This document shows, piece after piece, positions 1 through 26,614 of a stretch of 64,000 bases of DNA (position 1 is the first letter of the stretch; the number at the start of each line of letters is the position of its first letter). The notes under the pieces were generated by a model. It was given only the letters and a program-made list of their open reading frames with translations, ran no database searches and was not told the DNA's origin. Location: NCBI RefSeq assembly GCF_020882245.1, contig NC_083599.1, forward strand, positions 48,634,748 to 48,698,747, in the 5' to 3' direction. The DNA comes from Rhopalosiphum padi. Its lineage: Eukaryota > Arthropoda > Insecta > Hemiptera > Aphididae. Both the position numbers and the translations under genes were made by a program.

Positions 1-280
1 CTGAAAATCTAAAATGTTCAGATGTAAATCTATAATAATATGTTTGTAACAAAAAATAGCCACCTATGATACTTAAGGTTATATTTAATAAAAAGTTTTT
101 CTATGCAAGAAGTAGTTAAATACTATTTTTAGTTTATGTCTATTGTAAACGAGTTAAAAAAAATATATATAAAATTAGAATATTATATATTATGAATCTA
201 TAACATAAAAACAACAATCGTTATTAATTTCACATTATTTTATATTATCTATAAAGTAAAAGCTGTCTTTAATAGTTTAC

Positions 281-13369
<13,089 letters not shown>

Positions 13370-13800
13370 TCCTAGATGGATTAAAAAAAACATTAATATA
13401 CATTTTTATGAATGAACATTATCCTAATAACAACTAATACTCAATATGTTTTGATCGATGGATGATAGAAATAAAACATTTAGAACTATCACTTTAAATT
13501 TGAGTATTGACAGGTGTCATAAGGTATATAGTGTCAGTTAATATGATATCTTATGTATAAAAATACTTTTGTTAATCTTAATTAATAGCATGTAATTGGT
13601 TTATTTTAAACATCAAAAACAAAATAAAGGATATGTATATGTCTTTAAAATGTAAAACAAATAAGTGCTTAAAAATAGGTGTAATAACTAATTGAGTTGG
13701 AAAAAATTAAAGTGACTTGTCATACAAAATTAGATACATTAGATGTATGTGATGGTTATCACCACAAAGGACTAACAAAATAAATGTATTTTATGCTCAC

Positions 13801-14050
13801 CTTTAGCGTGACCGTCTTCGAAGCTGATCGACTCTGGACCCACTCGAGTAATGTCGATACAATTGGTCGCCGTTCGACACAATATCAAAAGCAAAAGTCA
13901 GCTGTGCGGCACGTACGTTTTGTGGAACGCATCATAATGTTTCCTTTTCAGACGCAATCGAGATTTTTCGAACACCATATATGGCATCTCACTGTGTCAG
14001 GTCCACGGCAGAAGAACACCGTCCGCGTTGCCATGTACTACTGCGCGTGA
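13801..14050 (-). other. Rok: Non-coding first exon (5' UTR) of Rok, upstream limit unknown
   Basis: The minus strand shows a consensus donor GTGAGC right after 13801. Splicing to 13371 would put GGA in front of the start ATG. The frame in this exon has a TGA at 13898-13900 and no ATG after it, so the exon should be untranslated in this frame. The 5' limit cannot be read from sequence. Confidence 0.65.
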
Positions 14051-14720
14051 TGTCGGACATTGGAATTTCACGGTGCGGACCAGAAGACAAGAAACGGACT
14101 ACCTACTCGAACGGCGACAACGACGAGCGTATTAGGTGTATATGTATATTGATGCGAAGACGACGCGGGAGACGGAGACGGTATGGTAATTATATTAAAA
14201 ATAACCGCGATTGTCGACTGAAACGAATGTCCAAAATCGCAATACGCGGCGGCGACGACGACGACGACGGCGACAGCGATCAACACGAACGAGCGTTTGT
14301 AATCGCCCAAAGGGACAACTGCGAGCCGAATCGAAATGACGAAAAGTCGAAAGCGGTGTGATAAGGACTGATGCCGTGATAAGGACCGTGCGGGCAATAC
14401 GCGCTTACCACCTCCGGTGGTTGGGTTTTGTCCGGCGAATGGTCGGGAATGGGAAAGAATCAAAGAATGCATGCACGCACGCACTCTCAGCCGCGCGCCA
14501 CGATCACAAACACAAGTGCGCGCGCACGCGCAATCGCTTAAACAAGGACGCCGATATACCGCGACTGCATCGGCGGCGGCGACGGTGTCTACGGCGACGG
14601 CGACGGCGTAGACGGCTATTCCGGCAAACGGTAGCACTATTAGATATTTATTATTATTTTTGTTATGATGAAACGATCGCTTAGCCGTTCGATCGGCCGC
14701 TAGATGTCGGGGCCGTCGAC
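14051..14720 (-). promoter_or_regulatory. GC-rich, CpG-rich promoter region of Rok
   Basis: A sharp rise in G+C compared with the flanks, with many CpG steps and runs such as GACGACGACGACGACGGCGA (about 14254-14273) and GGCGACGGCGACGGCG near 14591-14606. Insect housekeeping-type promoters often sit in such islands. Open frames occur here on both strands only because stop codons are rare in GC-rich DNA. It could be bidirectional. Confidence 0.6.
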
Positions 14721-17700
14721 TTGCGTGGATCCGCGGTTCGATATTTTTACGTATGTTGTACCGCTATAATAGCCTACTAGCCTGTGATCTTTACGTTTTA
14801 TGTTGATCGATTGGTACCTAAACCGCCTACCTATTTTATTGGCTTTAATCTATAATCATTTGTTAACCTGGTATGAGGTAAGCGTAATAAGCTGTATTCG
14901 GTATAGGTAATTAATATTTTCTCAATAAAGCCCAAAGAAGTGTAAAGGTGTGTGTGTGTGTGTGTGGTCGTAATGGTAGTTTTATTTTGGAAATCACAAC
15001 TACAAATATTTATACTATTTTGATATTTTGTAAAATACCGTACTAAATGTTCTAACAACACCAATTGACGCAACCAGAATGAAAAGACACTCCTTATCTG
15101 TAAATTAACACTACACAAAAAACATAATTAGGTAAATTTATACATTTTATTTATAGTAATTTAGAATTCTTAAATAATTATAATCTTAACAATTTTGTGA
15201 TAATTGTAATAATCCTTTTTAACTTTTATATGGCCATTTGCCAATTAATGCTGTATGTGAAAGGTCGTTTGTAAATCGTTTAAAATGCTATTTTTATAGT
15301 AATTTATTTGGAATACTTGGTATTATTACTTATTAGGTTTTCTTCGTGATAAAGTAAACGAATTCCTTAAGAAGTGTGTATATATTTATATTTATTGCCA
15401 ACTACAGTTACCAATATGGATTAGGCACATAGTACATAAACCTGACTACCCGTCATTCGAATATCTCAAGCATCCTCATACAGTCTATACCTGCAAAGTG
15501 CAAAGGCCTAGTTGCTCTAATTAACATTATTATTTTTAAATCGTGATTTATGATTGTTATGCATTATACGAGTTATTATTCTATTCATATCCATTCTATA
15601 TCTGTTCTATAACTGTTGAGTCAACTGCACTTTTGGTATTTCCTACTGTTCATTATATAATATTAGACCTGACCGCCAGGGTGTACGGTCATAAATTCAT
15701 AATATCCTATTACAATAATACCTTTTATTAAATTGCATGGGTACAGAAATCATTATATGACACGAATCATATCTATAATATTATACCTAATAATATAAGT
15801 ACGCGTTCACACAATATAAGCAGTTGCAAATAGCAACACAAACACGTCGCGCGTCGGTCGTCTATAGACTAATGTCTGAGTGTCCAAAGGCCAAAGTTCC
15901 ATCTAATTCTGACTATATACCTAGGTATTTATAGTTAGAAAGAATAAGAAGCATTTAGAGTATTCAGGCTATATTATGTAAATAAGTAGCGTATTGTACG
16001 ATTTTACTACAAATGTAGTATAATAGGTCCTTAAATAGGCATACGAATTTATTTGAACAATTACTCAACGTATGATAAAATAACTGTCATAACACTCATA
16101 ACAGGTGGGCGGGACCGTTGTACAAATACCACAGTGTCTAATGACTATGTTAATGAATTGATGTCGATTTATTACGATTATCATTAATTACAACCGGGAC
16201 ATCTTGGTGCAGAATGACAGATAATTTATTTAATAAATAGTGTTATTGCATTTCACTAATTACCCAAAGTATTGTAAAAGCATTTGAAATCGTGACGAAA
16301 TATTTAAGTTTGAGACACAAAGAACAATACATATCGAAAGACACGAGATATATTTTATTTGATCAATACTCGTATCAAAGTTGTATGATTAGGTACATAG
16401 TATAGACAGTATAATTACAAGTTTATAACTTGCACTGAACATCACAAAACCGATGATATATGTAATATATATGCCATTTTAATTTATTTGTTCTTAGGTA
16501 TTATTTTTTATTTTTTTAGACTTTGGTAATACAATAATGTCAACAATATCAAATGTCAATATTATCTTAATTTTACGGCGAATTTATTATCAGTGACCTA
16601 TACGAAGACACGAAGTATAAATTTAATCGAATGAAAGTCCACGGAACACTACTAGTTTTATATAAAAACTAAAAATATAATATATTAGTATTTTAATTAA
16701 AATATTAGTTAACCTTAACTCCTTTCAGTATTAAAAAAAATTATATGGGTTTCTAAATAATTGTTATTCGTTAGCATAATATGTACTAATATATATTATC
16801 ATGTAGAAATAGACAATAATACGAAGTATATATTGTAAAATTAATGAAAGCTTAATTCTATGTGATAGACTGATAGGTATTATAAAATGGTAATTTATAC
16901 CAGTCAATGGCATTAAAGTTGCATACTATATATGTATACTATTTACAAATACGTAGGCGTCTGCACTTTTGATATTATATTATAAATTAAACTGGGAAAG
17001 TTACTCAAAACTTTAGTACACAGTTTTGTTACAAAAAATAAACAGTCATTACTTTTATTATTTAAAGAACAAATTTATTTAATAACATTAATATTATAGG
17101 TAGATCACACATTTGACACATGCGATTCTATATATAATTATATATCGTACCTATACATAAGAAATTCGTGTATTTTTAGAAAAAAAATCATGAAAATATA
17201 AATAAAAATATATAAAAATTTGTTTTGTAGGTAATATTAAAAAAAAATTGTGCAATTTTACAAAGACGGCATACAAAGTTGTATGAGTTATTTTTGTTTT
17301 ACTAACGTACCTATATAACAGCAAATTTGCTTTTAGTAGAACCAATTTTGTGTTGTTACCTTTATATATTATAGAGCGAATTGATTTTATTATCAAACTT
17401 AAAGGTAATACAATTATTTAAATTATTTATTATCTATATAGGTTTTTACAATATTTTAATTTTTAAGCAAATATAGTGAGTATGTAGGTACCTACTATAA
17501 TATAAAAATATAAAAATGGTGATAATCGTTTTGTCAAAAATTAATACATATTTAACCACCAGTAATACTCTTATAGAAAAATAAATATATTATATTATAG
17601 AATATAAAATTCTCTAGAAATCATTTTTCGTATACAATTAATTATTATTACAATTATGTATTTATGTCCATTACACTATTACAGTGACCTACTATATGGT

Positions 17701-18980
17701 GAACTTCACCAGGTGAAGTGCACTCGAAACCTGCTATAAACCTACATCTATATGTATAGCAGAGCGAGTTAATGTGGTTTTAAACAATATATAAAAAAGT
17801 GATACTTTTATAAATTTACAATAACAAGACTATTATTGGTATACTACTGGTAAGCTACTGTAAACTATATCATAGTATCGATTGTTTAGTATTCGTTGTA
17901 AGCGAATATAATAATTAATAACCAATAGCCATAAATCATAATTAACCACTATAATAAGAGGTAGATATATCAAATAATACAATTTTTGTTGTACCAGGGC
18001 AGACCTAACACTCGGAGAGGCTAACTTAAGCGCTCAACTTAGGTATTTTGTTAAACTCATGAATTACATTTGTATTTATATGTATATACATTTACTAACA
18101 AAATTCGATGAACCGTAAAGCCGGTTTTCACTTCACCGTTTCTTATTTTGTTCTTTTGTTCCATTTTCCGTTTATCCATAATCACTATACTAATTAGGTA
18201 AAAATATTTTGGTAATACACCAACACATTACCAATAAGTTGAATTATAATTTATATTTAAATCACAACTACTCAGTATTATAGAGTGATCTCAACATTAG
18301 AAGCCATAACACAAAAATGTATTTTCTCTGTTTGTTATATGTGTAATATACTAATTTAGCAACAAAAATATTCTGTGCTTCTACCATTATGATTCTATGG
18401 TTTAGTTTAGGGAAAAATCACCTAATATACATTTTATAAAGAAGAATATTTCCTGTATATTGGCTAGTATTTAAATATTTTAATTTTTTAAAAGTTATTT
18501 ATTGTTAAAAATAATTGAAATAAGTTCAATAAAAAAGGAGGAAGTAAATAACCGCCCTGTTGTACCTTGTACATTTGTATGTCGAATAAACTTTGTTATC
18601 GAGGAGTAAATCACTGTAAACTGTAAAGTATGTGTTAAATTTGAATACAATGAAAAATTATTGGCTACGAAAAACAATTATGAGCGAAAACGGTCGTCAA
18701 CCTATATTAATATACAATAAGTATATATTTTATGATTTATTTATATTGGTATTAAATTAATGTTTTAATTTTTTAATTTTATATGTTTATTGTATACGTA
18801 TAATATAAGACAAATATTTAACGAGGCGAACATGTTTATATTATGTTATAATAAAATGTGTGATATTTATTTTATATTATATTGATTTTATTTAATTAAT
18901 TTATAGAATTAGACACAGAAAAAACAACTTTACGTATACTAAAGTAGTATGGTACAAGTGACAACTAACAAGTGAACAAC
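14721..18980. other. Intergenic, AT-rich, no gene seen
   Basis: No frame with a recognisable protein. It holds a TG microsatellite at 14948-14967, and a stretch near 17690-17770 with TATAGCAGAGCGAGTT that resembles an R1 end. The CG-rich patch at 15846-15862 (GTCGCGCGTCGGTCG) is unexplained. Confidence 0.6.
14948..14967. repeat. (TG)n microsatellite
   Basis: About ten uninterrupted TG units. Confidence 0.9.
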
Positions 18981-18983
18981 TAT

Positions 18984-19437
18984 TTAAAGGACGTTATACA
19001 CGCAAGTGTTGTCACCACGTATTATTAGCGCACATGATGATGGCAAATTATACGTTGAAATAGCGGTTTTACTATGTTACTTTTAATAATATTAGAGCAA
19101 TTTAACCTTATAAAACCTTACATTAATCAAATTCAAAGGTGAGAGTTATGTCAAGGGTACCTTGAAAGTTTAGATTTAATATTTTAATTTTGGAGGAAGT
19201 AATGATCATTTAAAAATTTTAAATTGTTTATTACTTACTATTAAAATATCAAAATCAAACAAAATCCTATCAAGGGGCTTTAGATAAAATTCTTAATTTA
19301 AAATTTGATAATAGGCTAATTTACTCTAATAGTCTAATATTAAAAACAACTAGCTGTATAAAACGGATTCTTCAATGTAAAATTTACCTTGTTATTCGTT
19401 AGTCAAACGCAGTGACAACATGTATTACGTTCTTTAA
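18984..19437. mobile_element. TTAA-bounded fold-back element, copy 1
   Basis: Bounded by TTAA at both ends. The left arm reads AGGACGTTATACACGCAAG then TGTTGTCAC; the right arm, reversed, reads AGAACGTAATACATGTTG then TCAC. The arms extend more than 200 bp toward the centre, so most of the element can fold on itself. No coding capacity. TTAA target use is typical of piggyBac-type elements. Confidence 0.82.
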
Positions 19438-20120
19438 GGATGTCTGCATAACGTTTGTTTTTTTTTATTTGGCTAACGCATGACATAACCAAAATACATT
19501 CACGCTAAATCATTTTATTTATGCTTTTTATAATCTTATTAGAATAAAATTAACCATTACAAAAATTATAGAGAATAATATTTTTAAGGGTATGAATGTA
19601 TGATATATCGATTTTTTTAAATATTGTCTCAAAATAATTTAATATCTATTTTTTTAAATAAAATTAATGTCAAATAATAATTAAATAAGGGGTCGATATA
19701 GACCACTTTGGGGAACTCTGAATTAAACAAAAGGATGCAAAACTTGGATTTAATACCTAATAGGTAACATATTATAACATACTACAGTCCGCAATATAAT
19801 TCACTAAATATATGTTAATTATGTTATTGAAAAATTATAAGTTCTGCAACACCCGTTTTTTTCTAAAACTCAGAATTCAAAACTATATAACAATAAAATA
19901 TTGATATTTAATAATTTTATTTTGCATTTACAGTTTAGCTTATTGAGTATCAACTATGTTTTATGTTTTGTTTTTTTCAATTGGAAAATCTGGATTCGGT
20001 AGTATGATAATAACTGAGGTCTGGGAAGTAACTTCTAACTAAAAACAGATTAAGTTATTTAGAATTCTGTGATGTTTTTATATTAATGCTTATAAATTAT
20101 AAACAAAATTAAATTGTTTA
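19438..20120. other. Intergenic, nothing recognised
   Basis: AT-rich sequence without a supported gene or repeat end. Confidence 0.5.
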
Positions 20121-20255
20121 AAGGTACGGTTTCCCTGCAGCGTCAAAGAGTGGAACAGCACGGCGTCATGACGCCGCGTCTAGACGCTTACCTATGTCCA
20201 GACCGGTAGTTGACGCTAGACGCCGCGTCTGGACGCTGCAGGGAAACCGCACCTT
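20121..20255. mobile_element. Short palindromic MITE (135 bp), GC-rich
   Basis: Left end AAGGTACGGTTTCCCTGCAG then CGTC; right end is its inverse with one change (20232-20255). Between them GACGCCGCGTCTAGACGC and GACGCTAGACGCCGCGTC occur in opposite senses. Strongly GC-rich island in an AT-rich background. The class is not recognised; flanking TTTA/AATA gives no clear duplication. Confidence 0.8.
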
Positions 20256-22718
20256 AATATGATATATAAATATATAATATTATATGAATCACTATACTTC
20301 TAAAAAATAAATACATTATTATTGATATAAGATATTTATTTATGATAAAGATTTTATTTTCATTATGAACCAAATGTAAATAATTTACTACCTGCATATT
20401 CTGCAGTATTTATCACGCTTTTAATATTATATATTTTATACTTTATAGAATAATATGTACAGATTTTGGGTTCACATTTTCACAAGTATATCACGACACT
20501 GGACTCTTGTATTTATTGTTTTATATTTGATTACCATACTGTGTCTGTGTGGCTGCAAGTACATTAATCTTTGATTATATAAAACAATTAAAATATTAGA
20601 TATTTTTCAATACATTTATAAATATCATAAATAATAATGTACGCGGGTAGCGTGTTACTGTGACAAAATAAATAATAATGATATTTTTTGTAAAAATAGC
20701 TTGAACATTAGATCATTATACTATGAACTTGATTAATATTGATATTTTTAATATTTTTAGTATAATATACTTATTGCATACTATATAGAATTTAGATAAA
20801 ATAAGAAAATACTTTAACTGTATAAACTATAGGATAACAGAATAGGCAGAATAATAAGATAATATAACTTGTTGTCTCTATTTATTACACATTCATTGTA
20901 GCAAATGATGATGGGTGTCTAATACCTATATGGTTATATCGCACATTCGCACTACACCAATAATAATATATAAAGCTATGAAACATTAAGTATACTGTAG
21001 TATCCCGACTCCCGAGGTAAATGGTGAAGAAAAAATCATCTGTTCAATAGAAGTCTATTAAATATTAATTATTAATTACATGTTGAAAAAACATTAAATC
21101 ATTATTTGGATTAAAATTGCATTATACTTTGTCGTTGTTAAATGTTAAGTCATTATTTATAGTATTATCAGTTATCAATATCATCAGTATCATGTTCATT
21201 GTCCATAGTTTATATTGTTTAGAATTTACCTATTATTAGTGACCAGTAAGGGTGTTAAAATTTAAATTTAACGATAAATCATAGGTACTTATAAAAACAA
21301 TTTAAGCGTGAAGACGGAGTGTAATTTATTTATATTTATTATTATTCTCTATTAGTTTAAAAATTTATAATTTATATATATACGAGTTTGTTTTATCGTA
21401 TACTTTAGTTTTACTCGCTTTAATACATAAAATAATGTTATATGCACGTCGACATAATTTAATTGACGGAGAGAGAGGTTATTGTTTAGTAAATAGATAA
21501 TCGTAAAAACCCTTTTCATTTCGCGTTCAGTCGGGTAGATATACAAATACAATATTGTATACTCGTCGTATTTTATTTATATTTCATTATATTGATACGT
21601 ACATCTTCAAAATATATAATACATATTATTATATCTACATGCTATACATACTAGTCATACTTCTAAGATATATCTATCAATGGTTAAAATCAACCGGGGA
21701 AAAAATACAAACAGCCCTAACAGGGTTTTTAAGTGAAAAAAACCATAATCATAAATATAATCGTTAAAGACTTTCATACCCATGTAAGCCGCTAAGCAGG
21801 TATACCTCCCCAAAACAAGGAAAAAACACGAAGATGAACGTAACTATATAATGTATATAGATAAAATATAAGTATATAACACGGCAAGTGTATATTGTAT
21901 ACCTGACTAAACGCACTCTTAGTACTTCGTTTTTTGACTTTAAGTTTGTATAAGTTGTATTTATAAAAAACATTTGACATTTTTTAATTTATATTGAAAT
22001 TTAATAGATAGTTCTGGACAAAGATTCACTCAAATAGTGGAGAAAACTAGAAACTATTACTTTTGTTAATCAATGTATAATACATTATACTATAATTATT
22101 GTTCATGAAATTAAGATCACGAAATTTTTAATAACAATTAAATGTCTGAGTTAATACTACATTTATCATTTATATACAATAAAATTCAAAACAATTGTGG
22201 GTATAAATGTCGTGATAATACGTTTAGAGTTATTGGCGTTATTGCACCTCGATATTGTCAATATAGGCAAATTATATTACGAATAGGAAAAATCGTAAAT
22301 TTGATTACTAATGCTAAAATAAAAATCGAGGAACTCACTTTACTGTTACAAGTCTCAAGGTACCTCATCACTGAATACTTGGTATATTACTGTAATAGAT
22401 TAATACAAAAAAATTCAATCATAAATCATAATTTCAAGATATACAAAGAATAATTCTGAGCTGAGTCGAAGACTAGTTCTAAGGGCATTTTATAATATAT
22501 ATTTTTATATTTTTATAATATTAATAATTATTATTTTTCTGATTTTTTATAAAAAAAAAACATGGTATCTCAATATTATATTATTAGTTATTATAATATA
22601 ATATTAAAATATAATTCAATAATATTGTATTATAAAATAGTTAATAGGTTTGAGGTATAATATCGGTAATATCGGTTTACGGAAAAAAACTAACGAAATA
22701 AAAACCAAAATGATAATA
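20256..22718. other. Intergenic, nothing recognised
   Basis: AT-rich sequence. A 103-codon frame at 22142-22453 has no recognisable domain or codon pattern and is not called as a gene. Confidence 0.5.
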
Positions 22719-22903
22719 CAGCAAAATCACGTTATAACGAACTTCAGGGGACCGAATTTTTTTTTGTTATAACGGAAATTTTGTTGTAACGAAAATTCAA
22801 ATAAGCTCTTTATAAGCCCTGATTTTCGGCAGAGGACTTCTATGACTTTCGTTATAACGTGATTTTTCGTTGTATTGGTATTCGTTATAACGAGAATTTA
22901 CTG
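22719..22903. mobile_element. pogo/Tigger-type MITE (185 bp) with TA duplication
   Basis: Flanked by TA (22717-22718, 22904-22905). The ends CAGCAAAATCACGTTATAAC and, reversed, CAGTAAATTCTCGTTATAAC carry the CGTTATAACG palindrome known from Tigger-like terminal repeats; further near-copies of this palindrome occur at 22767, 22853 and 22882. No transposase. Confidence 0.82.
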
Positions 22904-22905
22904 TA

Positions 22906-25900
22906 TAATGAATAATGATTTATCAATATTATAAAATATATAGATAACTAATATAATTGTAGTGGGATCAAACATGATTTTAAAACATTTTAGTATGATT
23001 TATTTTTTGTCAACATTTAGAGTATCTACGTCTACATGTACCAATTTATTGCTATAATGAATACATTTATTTATATGATTTTCAAAAAATAAAGCTGAGC
23101 AAGTAGGTTCCGCCCAACTATATATTAGGTGTTAAGTAGATCACTGTAAATTGCTATTAAAGTAATTTATTTTATAATCTTACCATTAGTAATATAGTGG
23201 TTTAAATTAATTTTTGGCAAAACATTGCATTTTAAAATATCATTGTGTATTAAATTTGTGTGTATAAAATATTATAATATAGTGTATAGGAATATGCTCC
23301 ACTTTCTTTCTGGATCTACTATATATATTTTATATTTAATTAAAATATGAATCAATACGTAAATGTAGAAATAATAATATAATTATTGATGATAAAAAAA
23401 ATGTATGTATAATGAATAAAATAAATAAATATCTTTATAATAAATTGTTAAATTAATTGATTTAAGCTAATTAATTTAAAATACGTAGGACGGTAAGTGC
23501 TAACCATGTTACAGTTTTTAATTCGTAGTTTTTTCCTTTGGTTTTTATTTTTTTTTCGGGATTCGGAACATCTTATTATTTATTAGTCTAAGTATTTATA
23601 AATTGTCATTGCGTCATTTGTGTACATGGGAAATAACTATTAATAGAATGGCAAAAAATCTCAAGTACTTAATCTCTACGACCACTATTTTTTAAATTAC
23701 AAAATTAAATTAGCAAAAACCGTTGGATGAAACATTATTATTATTTTTCGTTTAAATATCTAATTTCGGAAAATTATCACTTCATTTGTCTATAAAAAAA
23801 TTGAAATGATAGTTAACTATATATACGATGTATTTTTTTATACTTTTTGACTGCTGAATGAATAACTTATACTGAACCTTGTCTTAAATTTTAAAGTTTT
23901 TCGAAGAAGATAGAATATTTTATCATCATAAAACGCAAAAAATTAAAAAAGAGTTGTCATTTTCATATGACCATAAATATCTATCATAAAACACTCAATA
24001 TATTTTAAAAATTATATCATGTTTAGAAAATACTAATTTAAGTATTTAATAAGAATGTAAAATTCTTACAATGCTTCAATATCTTTTTTAATAAATGAAT
24101 AAAATTTAGAAAAAACAGGAATTTTTACACCAAATTAGTTTTTGATAAAATCGAAATGTTTATAGATAGTAGGTACCTATAGTTAATAATTTTAATTGAA
24201 AAATGAATAATCGTAGACTTAGAATTTTCGCCTAATTAACGTTTACTAGACATCTGACATATAATTTGATTTTTTTAAATATATTGTAACTTTTTGTCCT
24301 AGTAATGGTACCTGAAATTGTATAAGTTTTTTTTAAATTATTAAAATTAAAATATTAAAGTAATTACCTTCATTTTTATGAGCATTATAATTTATAATGA
24401 TGGTATCCACAAACAATATTTGATTAAATATTAGTCGTAGTAACATTTTAATATTACTTAAATTATCTTTTTTTATTCACAATGAGATTCTCAAAATATT
24501 TAGATATATTTTAAGTTTTTTAATTTTTTACAGGCATTTGAAAAATTTTATTTTATTTTTTATTTTACGTTTTGGTATTAAATGTTGATGAAAAATTTTA
24601 AGATAGTTCAAAAAGCTTGATTATTACAATATATACAATAATATGAATATCTCGCATAAGTTAAACATTGTGTTCAATCAAAAATATCCATGCAATATCC
24701 ATTACAGTTTCCTACTCAATGTCGAAGCCTGCTTATTTATATGTACTAAGTATACAACTAAGCGAATTATTCGGTTTTTTTTTTATTGTAACTAATCGTC
24801 GAGTCAATGGGCTGATACATTTTCGAATTGTTTTTTCTTTTATTTAACCCATTTTAAAGTTTAATTACTGAATCATTTTTTCTATTCCAAAATATGATTA
24901 TAGACATGTCATAATATATATATATATATAATATACAATATTTCAATAAAAACACATATCATTGAATAAATTATAAAACCAATATATTCATCGCTCCGTG
25001 CAGAATCTAAAATTATATGATAATATGATAATATAAATAATAAAAAAAACTTAGTTTTACGCGTAAAGTTAAAAATCTATTGGTATTATTTTTCTAATGA
25101 CATTACATTTAAAGTCTTTTACGAGTATTTGGCTTTTTAAGTAGTAATTGTTAGAAATTTAATGATTCAACATGTTTATATTATGTTTTATAATTTTCTC
25201 TTGTCCGTTCGATGGTATGAATTGATAATATATAGTCCATATAAATGTTATATAATTAATAATAGTAATTAGAAAAAATAAAAATTGTAATGCTTACTCT
25301 AGTTGATGTTATGGTAGGTACTTATTATAACCACTAGATAATCAAAATATTATAATTTATAATATATGAGTTGGTATAAACTACAGTAAATATTTTTAGA
25401 ATTTTTATATAAATGCACCATTTAAGTAGTATCATTGATTATTATCGTTGTACCTAGGTAAATTATTAAAAATGTGTACCATAGTTTTTCATTTTAAAAT
25501 TATACTAATTATTAGATATAGCATGAGACTAACGTATTTATGACATAACTATATAAAAAAATACATTGTTATTTGTTAATCTGAAACACTTGAGTATGTA
25601 GTATATTTTATAATACCACTTCTAGACTTTTGTTTTAGTTGTAGGCAAATTTGTTGTAAGAGATTTTGTTTTTTGATTGTAAAATAAAATTATAATCAGC
25701 TCCAATATGGGCTACGAATCATAATAAATATGAAGATCGCCATACTGATATAGTGATATCTACCGGTCATCGTTTGCTCATTATCTGTTTTTATAATATA
25801 ATATAGAAACAATATAAAGGCTATAAAACTATTAATCTATATATCTAATGAATAATGATATTGTGTTTTTAATTTGTAATTAATTCGACACTATAATTGT

Positions 25901-26195
25901 TTAACTTGCCGTTGCACTTAACTCCTGCATTAATTGTATACAAAATAAGTGTGTCAAACAATATGTATAAAATTAAATATAAATTGGCTTATTCAATTAA
26001 ATTTTAAATAATAGTTATAATTATAATACATGTTGGTACTTATTGCGATAAAAATCTATAGGTTGGCTGTGATAATGAGTCATCCGTACACTTCAGTTGT
26101 TTTATTTTGTTGTAATATATGGTTATACTTTTAAATAGAAATACTTCTTAGTATTTGAAATATTTGAAAATTGAATATTACTAAATCGTTAAATT
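22906..26195. other. Intergenic, R1 scraps and simple repeats
   Basis: Contains R1-type end fragments near 23090-23160 and 24690-24770, an AT dinucleotide run at about 24911-24935, and a scrap of the R1 start near 24980-25012 (TTCATCGCTCCGTGCAGAAT). No gene. Confidence 0.5.
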
Positions 26196-26614
26196 TTAAG
26201 AGTTTGCTATGACCACATGTGTTGTCTCCGTCTAACAAATGTAAAACGTATAGCAAAAACTGTTTTACGTGGGATAGAACTCTGTAAACTGTATAGTGAT
26301 ATATAGTTGAGAATATTATCTGTGAAATATTGTCATATTGATTTATTCTTTTTTGATATCACTTGTACGAAAAAAATTCTTATTGTTTCAAAATCCATTA
26401 TTTTTATGTTTTTAAAACTTGAATAATTTTTTTGTAGTTTTGATATCGAAAAAATAAAAACGATATTTCACAGCCAAAGTTCTCCTTTTTATGTAATTAA
26501 AATTTTGTTTCTTAGTTATAAGTTTATAACTGTAGCTTTCTCGGTTCTCTCCCGTGATAAACAGTTTTTAAGGCGGAGACAACACATGCGGTTTTTGACG
26601 TAGCACACTTTTAA
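26196..26614. mobile_element. TTAA-bounded fold-back element, copy 2
   Basis: TTAA at both ends. Left arm: GAGTTTGCTATGACCACATG then TGTTGTCTCCGTC. Right arm reversed: AAGTGTGCTACGTC, then CGCATGTGTTGTCTCCG. Shares the ACATGTGTTGTCTC core with the copies at 48405 and 49448. Confidence 0.8.

Noticed and set aside
14068..14637. Long minus-strand frame of 189 codons and overlapping plus-strand frames at 13784-14684.
   Set aside because: They lie in the CpG-rich promoter region where stops are rare, overlap each other on both strands, and translate into low-complexity Ala/Val/Arg-rich sequence with no family resemblance.
22142..22453. 103-codon plus-strand frame.
   Set aside because: No domain, no splice or promoter context, composition like the AT-rich background.
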